NCBI GenBank assembly: GCA_002412495.1
Contig: DHVE01000031.1
Location: 1 to 64,000, forward strand
DNA: 64,000 bases
Origin: Betaproteobacteria bacterium UBA5216
GTDB lineage: Bacteria > Pseudomonadota > Gammaproteobacteria > Burkholderiales > SG8-41
Direction: 5' to 3'
Shown in pieces: positions 25,582 through 33,409 of the stretch. The position numbers were made by a program, and so were the translations under genes. The notes below the pieces were generated by a model. It made no database searches. It had not been told where the DNA came from and saw only the letters and a program-made list of their open reading frames with translations. Every line of letters begins with the position of its first letter. Position 1 is the first letter of the stretch.

Positions 25582-27051
25582 CTAACCAGTTTTTTTCACC
25601 AATCCCGCCCGCTCCCCCGCCCTACGCCCAAACACCGCCCCACGTAGCACCGAAGTCGCCCCCGGATACTTCCCATAATAAATCCCCACCGTCTCACCCG
25701 CCGCGAATAACCCGGGCATTACATCCCCATCCGCATTCAGCACCTGACAATCGGTATTGACCTTCAGCCCGCCGAAGGTAAAGGTGTTGGACGAGATAAT
25801 CGGGTAGGCGTGAAACGGCGGCTTATCGAGAGGCACGGCGTAGTTGGATTTGTTGGGCGCCAGCCCTTCGGTGGCCAACCCATCCAGCACAAATGGATTG
25901 AACGTGCCCGCACGGCAGGCGCGGTTGTATTCGGCGATGGTTTGCTCGGCAACCTTGCCATCGAAGCCCAATTTACGCGCGAGCGTCTGCACATCGGGCG
26001 CGGTTTCCGCCGGTTGATCCGTGCGCACGCAGCGCCGCCAGTTTTCGATGGCGTTGATTTTGTCGTCGAGGATGCAAAACGCGATGCCCTGTTTTTGCTC
26101 GGCAATGATGCGCGTGGTTGTTTCATAGCTGGCGTCGATGGGCCCCGGCGCTTCGTCGGTAAAACGCTTGCCCTGCTGATTGATCAGGACGCCGTACGGG
26201 TAGGCCATCACCAGCGGCTCGGTGGCGCCGGAGCGCGGATCAATCGGCTCGGCGTGGTATTCCGCGAAGTCGCCCGCCGGCGCCGCGCCGATGGCGAGCG
26301 CCATGTCGATGCCCTCGCCCTTGTCGTAATAGCCGCCCAGCGCAACCGGACGCAGGTAGCGCCCCTTGGCGCCGATGTAGCGCACCACCATTTCAGCGTT
26401 GCCCTGAAAGCCGCCGCAGGCGAGGATCACCGCGCCGCAATCGAGGGTGCGTCTGCCGCCCGCCCGGGCATTCACGCTCAAGCCGCAAATATCGCCTTTC
26501 GCGGATTGCAAAAGGCGTCGCGCGGTGGTCTCGTAAAAAAATTGCACGCCGATTTTTTCGGCATGTGCGGTCATAACTTCAATCAGGTGCAGGCCGCCAC
26601 CGCTGATGGCGATGCGCGGCGAGGCGCGCGGGGTCAGACCATAGAAGCCGATGCCGCCGAATTTGACGCCATGCGCCTTCAGCCATGCAATGGCGGGGGG
26701 CGCTTCGTCCGCAAAAAACGAAATCAGGTCCGGATCGGTAAACGACGCTGCACGCACCTGCGCCGGCCAGTTGGCGCGATCCAGCACGGTGGCCGCTATG
26801 AAATCCGGCTGCACGTGGTAGCCGCTGTTTCTGGCGAACGCGTCGAGAAAATCATCCGATACGGCCTCTTCGCTTTTCATGCGAATGGCGGCGGTGGTGT
26901 AGCGCGTGTTGCCGCCGCGCTCGTCGTAGGTACTGCGTTCCAGCACGGCGACGATCGCGCCCGCTTCGGCCGCGGCGACCGCGGCACTCAGGCCGGCGAC
27001 GCCACAGCCGACTACGACGACATCGAACTTATTGTTAACTGCTTGCGTCAT
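25582..27051 (-). CDS. tcuA: TcuA-like FAD-dependent tricarballylate dehydrogenase, copy 3
   Basis: A 489-residue flavoprotein with FAD motif DVVVVGCGVAGLSAAVAAAE at residues 9-28, AVILACGGFQGNAEMVVRYI near 205 and MPGLFAAGETVGIYYGKYPG near 448. The C-terminal segment FTFGGLKVN, shared with copies 1 and 2, marks the subfamily. Upstream on the same strand, across a repeat, is a Bug receptor. The recurrent pairing of a TcuA-like enzyme with a Bug receptor suggests uptake plus oxidation of the same acid. The electron acceptor is not obvious from the neighbourhood. Confidence 0.82.
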   Translation of the reverse strand: MTQAVNNKFDVVVVGCGVAGLSAAVAAAEAGAIVAVLERSTYDERGGNTRYTTAAIRMKSEEAVSDDFLDAFARNSGYHVQPDFIAATVLDRANWPAQVRAASFTDPDLISFFADEAPPAIAWLKAHGVKFGGIGFYGLTPRASPRIAISGGGLHLIEVMTAHAEKIGVQFFYETTARRLLQSAKGDICGLSVNARAGGRRTLDCGAVILACGGFQGNAEMVVRYIGAKGRYLRPVALGGYYDKGEGIDMALAIGAAPAGDFAEYHAEPIDPRSGATEPLVMAYPYGVLINQQGKRFTDEAPGPIDASYETTTRIIAEQKQGIAFCILDDKINAIENWRRCVRTDQPAETAPDVQTLARKLGFDGKVAEQTIAEYNRACRAGTFNPFVLDGLATEGLAPNKSNYAVPLDKPPFHAYPIISSNTFTFGGLKVNTDCQVLNADGDVMPGLFAAGETVGIYYGKYPGATSVLRGAVFGRRAGERAGLVKKTG

Positions 27052-27130
27052 TGCATAGCGCTCCGCGTTTGTTGCTTATTGAATATTCAAATCAACGTGA
27101 CAGTAATAGAACACATCTCCGCCTCTCGGC

Positions 27131-27235
27131 TCCTTCCCCCTTGAAGGGGGAAGGCAGGGATGGGGGTGAAATTATTGAATCGCAGTGACGGTTGCGTCCC
27201 CCCATCCTAACCTTCCCCCTCAAGGAGGGAAGGAG
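27131..27235. repeat. Paired palindromic repeat (CCCCTTGAAGGGGG type), copy B
   Basis: CCTTCCCCCTTGAAGGGGGA begins at 27132 and its inverted partner, with CCTTCCCCCTCAAGGAGGG, lies at 27211-27229; GGGATGGGGG and CCCCCCATCC lie inside. Same design and orientation as copy A at 16542-16633, and like copy A it sits between a tcuA gene and its Bug gene. Confidence 0.75.
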
Positions 27236-27268
27236 ATCTTTTTATACGCATGCACCTTGGATCACACC

Positions 27269-28246
27269 CTACTTCACCAACCCCAACTCCGTCATCACCG
27301 CTTTCAATTCCTCGTAGTCCGACTTCAGCTCTTCACGCATGCGCGCGCTGCGCAAAAACTCATTGGTCACACCGTCACGTTCAAGCATTTTTTTCCATTC
27401 GTCCGATTCAGCCACGCGTGCGAGCACGTTTTCCCAATACTCGGCCTGCGGCACGGGCAGGCCGCGCGGGCCGACGATGGCGCGCCAGTTCGAGGTGACG
27501 GCATTGGCGCCCAATTCCTTCCACACCGGCACGGATGCGAACGCGCCTTCCAGCCGCTTGGGCGCGGCCAGCGCGATAAAACGCAACCGCCCGGCCTGCA
27601 CATGGGGCAGCACGCTCGCTGCAGGTGCAACCACCATATCGACGTGCCCCCCCAGCGCGGCGGTCAGTGCGTCCGCGCCACTGCTGTAGACCACGATTTT
27701 TAATTTTTTTGCATCACTGCCCACCGCGCGCGCCACCATCGACAACGCGATGTGGTTGTGATTGCCCGGGCCGCCGGAGAGCGAAGCACTCAGCGACGCT
27801 ACGTCGGCCTTCAGACGCGCCAGCACGTCTTTCCCCGACTTCAAAGTGGAATCCGGCTTGACCGCGAAGGCCACATATTCGGTGAACAACTGCGCGATCG
27901 GCGTGATGTCCGACGGGCTGATGCTGCTGCGTCCGGAAGCGTAGTCGCCCAGAAACGTGGATGAAATAATCGCGACGTGATGTCCATCGCCCGCGAATTG
28001 GTTCAGATACGTCAGCCCCATCACCACGCCCGCGCCGGGTTTGTGCAGCACGTTCACCACCGGCTCGATGAGCTTTTGCTCCTGCGCGATTTTCAGCACC
28101 AGGCGTATCAGGCGGTCGTTGCCGCCACCCGGCGCGTTGGGCACCACGACCTCGACGCGCTTCGCGGGTTTCCACTCTGCGGCCTGCGCGGGCATGGCTG
28201 CGCCAATCGCAATCATTAAATTTGCAATCAGCATTCCACGCGTCAT
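27269..28246 (-). CDS. Bug/TctC-family periplasmic solute receptor (divergent)
   Basis: A 325-residue receptor with signal peptide MTRGMLIANLMIAIGAAMPA cleaved after QA. The ligand loop VEVVVPNAPGGGNDRLIRLV is clear, but VVNVLHKPGAGVVMGLTYLN replaces the usual DNRPGA stretch, and a C-terminal helix-rich tail ends ELKAVMTELGLVK. This is the more divergent TctC subgroup. It lies upstream of tcuA copy 3 on the same strand. The start codon is followed by its own 60-base divergent promoter region shared with the VOC gene. Confidence 0.87.
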   Translation of the reverse strand: MTRGMLIANLMIAIGAAMPAQAAEWKPAKRVEVVVPNAPGGGNDRLIRLVLKIAQEQKLIEPVVNVLHKPGAGVVMGLTYLNQFAGDGHHVAIISSTFLGDYASGRSSISPSDITPIAQLFTEYVAFAVKPDSTLKSGKDVLARLKADVASLSASLSGGPGNHNHIALSMVARAVGSDAKKLKIVVYSSGADALTAALGGHVDMVVAPAASVLPHVQAGRLRFIALAAPKRLEGAFASVPVWKELGANAVTSNWRAIVGPRGLPVPQAEYWENVLARVAESDEWKKMLERDGVTNEFLRSARMREELKSDYEELKAVMTELGLVK

Positions 28247-28270
28247 GTCTGTCTCCTCCGGGCTGTTGAT

Positions 28271-28299
28271 TTGATAATAGCACTGCCGCCCTCTATACT
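28271..28299 (+). promoter_or_regulatory. Sigma70 promoter of the VOC gene
   Basis: TTGATA (28271-28276), a 17-base spacer and TATACT (28294-28299): both hexamers match the consensus at 5 of 6 positions with ideal spacing. Transcription would start near 28306, giving a leader of under 20 bases to the ATG at 28324. Confidence 0.62.
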
Positions 28300-28323
28300 C
28301 GATTCTCCCTCATGGAGAACATC

Positions 28324-28734
28324 ATGGACAAGCAAGCCTGCAAGTTGCGCCACATCGCGCTATCGGTGCCGGATGTCGCCGCCGCACAGAAATTTTTCGA
28401 AGAGGCCTTCGGCATGACCAAGGCCGGCAATGCGCAAAACGGGGTGCACATGACCGATGGCATCATGAACGTGGCGCTGCTCGCCAAGGGCGGCAAAATA
28501 GAAGGAATGCCGGAACCGTTCTATGGCCTGATGCACTTCGGCATGTGGGTGGATAATCTTGAACAAGCCGAATCCCAGGTCAAAGCGGCGGGAGCGACGC
28601 ATTATCAGGGCCGCCCGCCCAACACGCCGAACAGCTACTACGAAGTGAAGTACCGTGACCCATCAGGCATCGTGTTCGACATCACGGCCAGCGGCTGGCG
28701 CGGCGCGGTAAAAAATGTGAAGCCGGAGGAGTAA
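28324..28734 (+). CDS. VOC-family (glyoxalase/dioxygenase fold) protein
   Basis: A 136-residue vicinal-oxygen-chelate protein with two beta-alpha-beta-beta-beta units. LRHIALSVPDVAAAQKFFEE at the start supplies the first metal His; GLMHFGMWVDNLEQAESQVK near 75 and SYYEVKYRDPSGIVFDITAS near 110 supply further ligands (His and Glu). Family members include glyoxalase I, ring-cleaving dioxygenases and epimerases. The ATG at 28324 is chosen because GGAGAA lies 6 bases upstream; an earlier in-frame ATG at 28312 overlaps that site. A consensus promoter lies just upstream. Confidence 0.88.
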   Translation: MDKQACKLRHIALSVPDVAAAQKFFEEAFGMTKAGNAQNGVHMTDGIMNVALLAKGGKIEGMPEPFYGLMHFGMWVDNLEQAESQVKAAGATHYQGRPPNTPNSYYEVKYRDPSGIVFDITASGWRGAVKNVKPEE

Positions 28735-28799
28735 GGTCAAAGTCATTTTGACCCCAGATACACACACATGAACGCAGATAACGTAAACCACGAAAATAT

Positions 28800-28820
28800 A
28801 TTTAAAAACAAATACTTATA
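28800..28820 (+). repeat. AT-rich leader element, copy 3
   Basis: TTTAAAAACAAATACTTAT lies just ahead of the hydrolase start at 28824 and is identical over 21 bases to copy 6 at 49617-49637 (opposite strand). It is preceded by a relic of the second dispersed repeat, TGAACGCAGATAACG. Confidence 0.65.
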
Positions 28821-28823
28821 TTC

Positions 28824-29735
28824 ATGAGCACACCTACCCTGCCCATTCAATCCACCGGCCCGCGTGTCTTCATGGATTACGATCAAGCCGCGCTGGATGC
28901 CGCTTACAACCAGGCCACCTACGCGCCCCACGCGGGCAATGTGCGCAAGCGCTTTGTCCTCGAAAGCGACGCGGTGCGTAGCCGTATCGGCGAACCGTTG
29001 CGCGTGTCGTACGGTCCCACCGATATTGAAAAAGTCGATATCTACAAAACATCCAAGCTCAACGCGCCGATTTTTATTTTTATCCATGGCGGTGCGTGGC
29101 ATCGCGGCACGGCCAAGGGTAATGCGTTCCCCGCCGAATGGATCGTCAAGGCCGGCGTGCATTTCATCGCGCCCGATTTCGTGGGCGTCAAGGAAGCGCC
29201 AGACAGTCTGCGCACCATGGTCGATCAGGTGCGGCGCTCGTTGGCCTGGGTATACAAGAACGCGGCGAGCTTCGGCGGCGACGCCGAGCGTATTTATCTT
29301 TGCGGCCACTCGTCGGGTGCGCACCTCGCCGGTTGCGTACTGACTACCGACTGGTCCGCGTACGGCGTGCCGAAGACCATCATCAAGGCAGGACTGTGTT
29401 GCAGCGGCATGTATGAGTTGTATCCGGTGAGCCTGTCCGCGCGCCGCGACTACGTGAAATTCGATGATGCGATGATCGAACAGTTGAGCGCCATTCGTCA
29501 TATCGACAAAATCGCGTGCCCGATCACGCTCGCTTACGGCACGCTGGAAACCCCGGAGTTCCAGCGGCAGACCCCGGCGTTTTACGAGGCCGTAAAAAAA
29601 GCCGGCAAGCCGGTGAAGCTGATCGTCGGGCCGGAATACAACCACCACGAAATCAAGGAAACGCTGGGCAATCCCTACGGACTGCTGGGCCGCGCAGCGC
29701 TGGAAATGATGGGCATTACATTGGGAGCTGTGTAG
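28824..29735 (+). CDS. Alpha/beta hydrolase (esterase/lipase, BD-FAE-like)
   Basis: A 303-residue alpha/beta hydrolase. IFIFIHGGAWHRGTA near residue 80 is the oxyanion-hole HGGAW motif; LCGHSSGAHLAG near 158 carries the nucleophile Ser; an Asp around 240 and the His in EYNHHEIKETL near 278 complete the triad. It resembles arylformamidases and short-chain esterases of the hormone-sensitive lipase group. It starts directly after the AT-rich leader and its stop overlaps the next gene's GTG (TAGTG). The substrate is unknown; the aconitase-like pair downstream suggests de-esterification of an organic acid. Confidence 0.87.
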   Translation: MSTPTLPIQSTGPRVFMDYDQAALDAAYNQATYAPHAGNVRKRFVLESDAVRSRIGEPLRVSYGPTDIEKVDIYKTSKLNAPIFIFIHGGAWHRGTAKGNAFPAEWIVKAGVHFIAPDFVGVKEAPDSLRTMVDQVRRSLAWVYKNAASFGGDAERIYLCGHSSGAHLAGCVLTTDWSAYGVPKTIIKAGLCCSGMYELYPVSLSARRDYVKFDDAMIEQLSAIRHIDKIACPITLAYGTLETPEFQRQTPAFYEAVKKAGKPVKLIVGPEYNHHEIKETLGNPYGLLGRAALEMMGITLGAV

Positions 29736-31024
29736 TGAACGGCATGACCGCCGTAGAAAAGGTGCTCGCGGCCAAGAGTGGCAAGGCGTCCGTGCGCCCC
29801 GGCGACGTGGTGTTCCCCGATCCTGATTACGTAATGATTCACGACGGCGTGGTGATGGGCGCCAAACGCGAACTCGATGCACTGGGCATCAACCGTCTTG
29901 CCGCGCCCGACAAAGTGATGATGGTCAGCGATCACGACGTGATTTACGGCAGCGCGCGCGCCGCCGAGCGCGGTGCGTTCAACCGCGCTGCCGCCAGGCA
30001 ATGGGGCGTCAAGAACTTCTACGATGTCGGACGTGGCGGCCACGGGCATATTTTCCCGATGGAGTCGGGCCTGCTACTGCCCGGCATGTTTTATTTCGAC
30101 AATGACCGTCATGCCACCAATGCCGGCGCCATCGGCGCGTTCGGTTTTCGCATTGGAGCCGAGATCAGCCGCGTGCTCGCCACCGGCACCAACTGGGTGC
30201 AAGTGCCCAAGTCGGTCAAGCTCACGCTGCAAGGCCGCCTGAAACCCGGCGTCTACGCGCGCGACATTGGCTTTCATCTGGCAATGCTGATCAAAAAGAA
30301 AATCTTCGACGTGGACATCGATTACAAGGTGCTCGAATACGCGGGCGACCTCGACCAGTTCAGCCTCGCCGCGCGCGCGGCGCTGTGTTCCAGTCCCACG
30401 GAGATTCAGGCGTACGGCGTGTTCGTACCGCCCTCGGACGCCATCCTCGCGCACGCGCGCGCAAAGGCACAGCGCCCGTTCACCCCCGTCTATGCGGATG
30501 CGAACGCGCACTACGAGGCTGAATTCACGCTGGACGTTAGCCGGCTTGAGCCGCAGATCGCTTTGCCCGGCGGCGTGCAAAACGCGGTCAATCTCTCCGA
30601 AGCTGCCGGCACGGCGGTGGATCATGCATTCATCGGCTCGTGCGGCTCGGGCATGTGGGACGATCTGGTACAAGCCGCCACCGTGTTAAAAGGCCGGCGC
30701 ATCGCCGACGGCGTGCGTTTGTTTATCGCGCCCGGCACCGAAGAATCCACCAAGCGCCTGTCGCGCGAAGGCCTGATGCAGGTGTTCATCGAAGCCGGCG
30801 CGATTATGTTGCCCGCCGGCTGCGGCCCGTGCAACGACGCGGTGATCGGCCCGGTACATAACGGCGAAACCTCGATCTCCACCGCCACCAACAATCCGTC
30901 CGGGCGCTTTGGCGCGCGCGAGGCAAAACTCTATCTGGGCAGTCCCGCGACGGTCGCCGCCTCCGCTGTCACCGGCAAGATCACCGATCCGCGGGAGTTC
31001 ATGATGATGGAGACGGCGCTATGA
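29735..31024 (+). CDS. LeuC/aconitase-family hydro-lyase, large subunit
   Basis: A 429-residue protein of the 3-isopropylmalate dehydratase large-subunit family, which moves a hydroxyl group on an organic acid using a [4Fe-4S] cluster. The three cluster Cys are visible: Cys303 in IGSCGSG and Cys363 and Cys366 in PAGCGPCND. Catalytic regions MIHDGVV near 35 and VSDHDVIYG near 65 are present. The GTG at 29735 is preferred (GGGAGC 7 bases upstream); ATG 29744 is an alternative. It is coupled by ATGA to the small subunit. It need not be leucine biosynthetic: neighbours are catabolic, so homologues such as dimethylmaleate or citraconate hydratases are equally possible. Confidence 0.87.
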   Translation: MNGMTAVEKVLAAKSGKASVRPGDVVFPDPDYVMIHDGVVMGAKRELDALGINRLAAPDKVMMVSDHDVIYGSARAAERGAFNRAAARQWGVKNFYDVGRGGHGHIFPMESGLLLPGMFYFDNDRHATNAGAIGAFGFRIGAEISRVLATGTNWVQVPKSVKLTLQGRLKPGVYARDIGFHLAMLIKKKIFDVDIDYKVLEYAGDLDQFSLAARAALCSSPTEIQAYGVFVPPSDAILAHARAKAQRPFTPVYADANAHYEAEFTLDVSRLEPQIALPGGVQNAVNLSEAAGTAVDHAFIGSCGSGMWDDLVQAATVLKGRRIADGVRLFIAPGTEESTKRLSREGLMQVFIEAGAIMLPAGCGPCNDAVIGPVHNGETSISTATNNPSGRFGAREAKLYLGSPATVAASAVTGKITDPREFMMMETAL

Positions 31025-31569
31025 CCGCGACGGACAACATCGAGTGGGTGCTCAAGGGCCGCTGTTACAAACTCGGCCACGACGTGCCGCATCCCGGCGG
31101 CGTGGTGCCCAACCGGATCATTATCGGACGGCACTTTGATCCGGCCGACATCATTCCGCATCTGTTCGAAGAAACCGATCCGGGCTTTCACACGCGCTGC
31201 AAACCGGGCGATATCATTGTCGCCGGACGCAATTTAGGCATGGGCCCGAAGATGAACGGCTACATTGCGATGCAGGCGCTGGGGCTGGGCCTGGTGTGCG
31301 AGTCAATGCCGTTTCTGGGCTACCGCGCGGCAGTGGGCTGCGGCTTGCGCGTGATGAGCGATTGCGTGAACGTGCTCGAATTCTGCGAAACCGGCGACGA
31401 ACTCGAAGTCGATTTTCGCAACGGATTTTTTATCAACCACACACGCGACATCCGCCGCGAGTATCCGCCGCTGCCTGATGGACTACTGGAGATCGTCGCG
31501 CTGGGCGGCAACACCGGCTGGCTGAAAAAATGGTGGGCGGATCAGGCAAACGAAAGACAACAAACATGA
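31021..31569 (+). CDS. LeuD/aconitase-family hydro-lyase, small subunit
   Basis: A 182-residue swivelling-domain subunit that pairs with the upstream large subunit. GDIIVAGRNLGMGPKMNGYI near residue 68 is the substrate-recognition loop; in LeuD it reads FGxGSSREHA, whereas here it is LGMGPKMNGYIA, so the substrate is probably not isopropylmalate. FVNHTRDI-like NGFFINHTRDI near 138 is also typical. It overlaps the large subunit (ATGA) and the TPR gene (ATGA), forming one translational unit. Confidence 0.84.
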   Translation: MTATDNIEWVLKGRCYKLGHDVPHPGGVVPNRIIIGRHFDPADIIPHLFEETDPGFHTRCKPGDIIVAGRNLGMGPKMNGYIAMQALGLGLVCESMPFLGYRAAVGCGLRVMSDCVNVLEFCETGDELEVDFRNGFFINHTRDIRREYPPLPDGLLEIVALGGNTGWLKKWWADQANERQQT

Positions 31570-32498
31570 ATTCAAGAATCGCAACGTTATGCTTTGCTCT
31601 CGCCGCCGGCGTGGCCCACGCGCAACCCGCGCCGCCAGCCACCGAAGCCGACCTGTGCAGCGACACAAAGAATAATCCCGATCTCGCGATCAAGCATTGC
31701 ACCGCCGCCATCGAGACGCGCAAGGCCAACAATGAAATGCTGGCGCAGTGGTATGTGCTGCGCGGCGTGCATTGGTCGTACAAGGGCGACTACGACCGGG
31801 CGATCGCCGATCACACCACCGCACTGAAGCTGGATGCGAATACCCGCCACGCCTACTACTATCGCGGCACGGCGTGGTCCAACAAAGGGGAATTTGAGCG
31901 CGCGATCGCGGATTTTGACGCGGCCATCAAGGCGCGAACCGATGACCCGGTGCTGTTTCATGCGCGCGCCATCGAGCTAGCGATCAAGGGCGAGTATGCA
32001 CGGGCCATCGCGGACTTTGACAAGGCCTTGCAGCTCGACGCCAAGGCCGAAGGCGTGCATTTCGCGCGCGGGCGCACGCTGTTTTACCAGTCCGAATTCG
32101 CGCGTGCGGCAAATGATTTTGAAACCGCCTTTAGCGCGAAGCCGAACCTTTACACAGCGTTGTGGCTGTTCCTTGCGCGCAAGCGCGGCGGCAATCATGA
32201 CGCGGATGATCTACTCGAACGCGAAACGCGCCGCTTGCGGGCCGGCTGGCCAACGACCGTGATCGCGCTCTACATGGGACGCACGGACGTAAATTCCGTC
32301 CTGGCCAGCGCGACTACCAGCGACCCGGCGCGCCGCCGCGAAATGCGCTGCGAAGCAAATTTTTATATCGCGCAGGCGCATCTCATCAAGGGCGAACGCC
32401 CAGCCGCACAGAAGCTGCTGCAAAGCGTGCAACGCGAATGCCCGAAAAATCTGCTCGAATACGAAGGGACACTGGCGGAACTGCGGCGCGTGAAATAG
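31566..32498 (+). CDS. Secreted tetratricopeptide-repeat protein
   Basis: A 310-residue protein with signal peptide MNSRIATLCFALAAGVAHAQ and four to five TPR units between about residues 60 and 200: MLAQWYVLRGVHWSYKGDYD, HAYYYRGTAWSNKGEFERAI, LFHARAIELAIKGEYARAIA and GVHFARGRTLFYQSEFARAA. The repeated KGxYxRAIADF ending is a classic Sel1/TPR pattern. TPRs mediate protein-protein contacts, here in the periplasm. The ATG at 31566 overlaps the LeuD-like stop; the earlier in-frame start at 31530 lies inside that gene. No enzymatic domain is seen. Confidence 0.87.
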   Translation: MNSRIATLCFALAAGVAHAQPAPPATEADLCSDTKNNPDLAIKHCTAAIETRKANNEMLAQWYVLRGVHWSYKGDYDRAIADHTTALKLDANTRHAYYYRGTAWSNKGEFERAIADFDAAIKARTDDPVLFHARAIELAIKGEYARAIADFDKALQLDAKAEGVHFARGRTLFYQSEFARAANDFETAFSAKPNLYTALWLFLARKRGGNHDADDLLERETRRLRAGWPTTVIALYMGRTDVNSVLASATTSDPARRREMRCEANFYIAQAHLIKGERPAAQKLLQSVQRECPKNLLEYEGTLAELRRVK

Positions 32499-32526
32499 CG
32501 TCACGCGAACACACTGCAACTATCTG

Positions 32527-32543
32527 TTTTTAAACATATTTAT
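32527..32543 (+). repeat. AT-rich leader element, copy 4 (diverged)
   Basis: TTTTTAAACATATTTAT, 6 bases ahead of the GNAT start codon. It resembles the consensus loosely but has the same position relative to the downstream gene. Confidence 0.35.
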
Positions 32544-32548
32544 ACACC

Positions 32549-33286
32549 ATGCATTACAACGAACTGGGACAACCGATCGGCGCCCCGCTGCCGCGATGGC
32601 AGCCGCCGCCCCATCCCGCGCGCGCGATACATGTAAATTTCGAAGGACGTTACTGTCGTCTGGAGCGCCTGGATGCCGCGCGCCACGCCGCTGATTTGCG
32701 CGCCGCGAATGCGCTGGATACCAGTCATGCGGATTGGACGTATCTGAGCTACGGGCCGCTCACCTCGTTGGCGGACTATCACGACTGGATGCGCAAGTCG
32801 TGCGGCGGTGATGATCCGCTGTTCTACGCTATCGTGACGGGTATCCATACGCCCGACGAAAAAGCCGTGGGCGTGGCGAGTTACATGCGCATCGATCCCG
32901 CGGGCGGCTGCATCGAAGTCGGCGGCATCAAGTATTCGCCACTGCTGCAACGCACGCGCGCGGCCACCGAGGCCATGCACCTGATGATGAAACACGCGTT
33001 CCGGCTGGGCTATCGCCGCTACGAGTGGAAGTGCGACACCTTTAACGCGCCGTCACGCGCGGCGGCGCAGCGCTATGGCTTTTCATACGAAGGCGTTTTT
33101 CGTCAGGCCACGGTCTACAAGCAGCGCAGCCGCGACACCGCTTGGTACTCGATTATCGACAGCGAATGGCCGGCGATTGACGCGGCGTTCACGCGTTGGC
33201 TGGCGCCGGAGAATTTCGATGCGGCCGGCAGGCAAAAGTTGTCGCTGTCGGCATTGACGGCGCCGTTGCTCACGGCGCGCGGGTAA
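32549..33286 (+). CDS. GNAT-family N-acetyltransferase (RimJ/RimL type)
   Basis: A 245-residue acetyltransferase. YCRLERLDAARHAADLRAA near residue 35 and the acetyl-CoA-binding region YSPLLQRTRAATEAMHLMMK near 130-150 match the RimJ/RimL branch of GNAT; KCDTFNAPSRAAAQRYGFSY near 165 is the conserved final part where the N of an (N/S)xxS motif contacts the cofactor. The substrate (ribosomal protein N terminus, aminoglycoside or amino acid) is unknown. It lacks a clear Shine-Dalgarno site; the AT-rich element sits upstream. Last plus-strand gene before a REP-like pair. Confidence 0.87.
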   Translation: MHYNELGQPIGAPLPRWQPPPHPARAIHVNFEGRYCRLERLDAARHAADLRAANALDTSHADWTYLSYGPLTSLADYHDWMRKSCGGDDPLFYAIVTGIHTPDEKAVGVASYMRIDPAGGCIEVGGIKYSPLLQRTRAATEAMHLMMKHAFRLGYRRYEWKCDTFNAPSRAAAQRYGFSYEGVFRQATVYKQRSRDTAWYSIIDSEWPAIDAAFTRWLAPENFDAAGRQKLSLSALTAPLLTARG

Positions 33287-33293
33287 ACCAATC

Positions 33294-33376
33294 TGTCATT
33301 CCCGTGCAGGCGGGAATCCATGCGGCGTGTACCGGAGCGACGGGTGTTATGGGTTCCCGCCTTCGCGGGAACGACG
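33294..33376. repeat. REP-like inverted pair (ATTCCCGCC/GGCGGGAAT type)
   Basis: TCATTCCCGTGCAGGCGGGA starts at 33296 and GGTTCCCGCCTTCGCGGGAA at 33352, each a hairpin, separated by about 35 bases. They lie between convergent genes. The second hairpin is nearly identical to that at 61551-61578. Confidence 0.72.
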
Positions 33377-33409
33377 CCTGGGTTGTATCGTCGATTTCCG
33401 ATTGACGTC

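Noticed and set aside
28735..28758. GGTCAAA/TTTGACC hairpin after the VOC gene as terminator
   Set aside because: Stem of 7 bp with low GC and no T run; probably part of a repeat relic, not a terminator.
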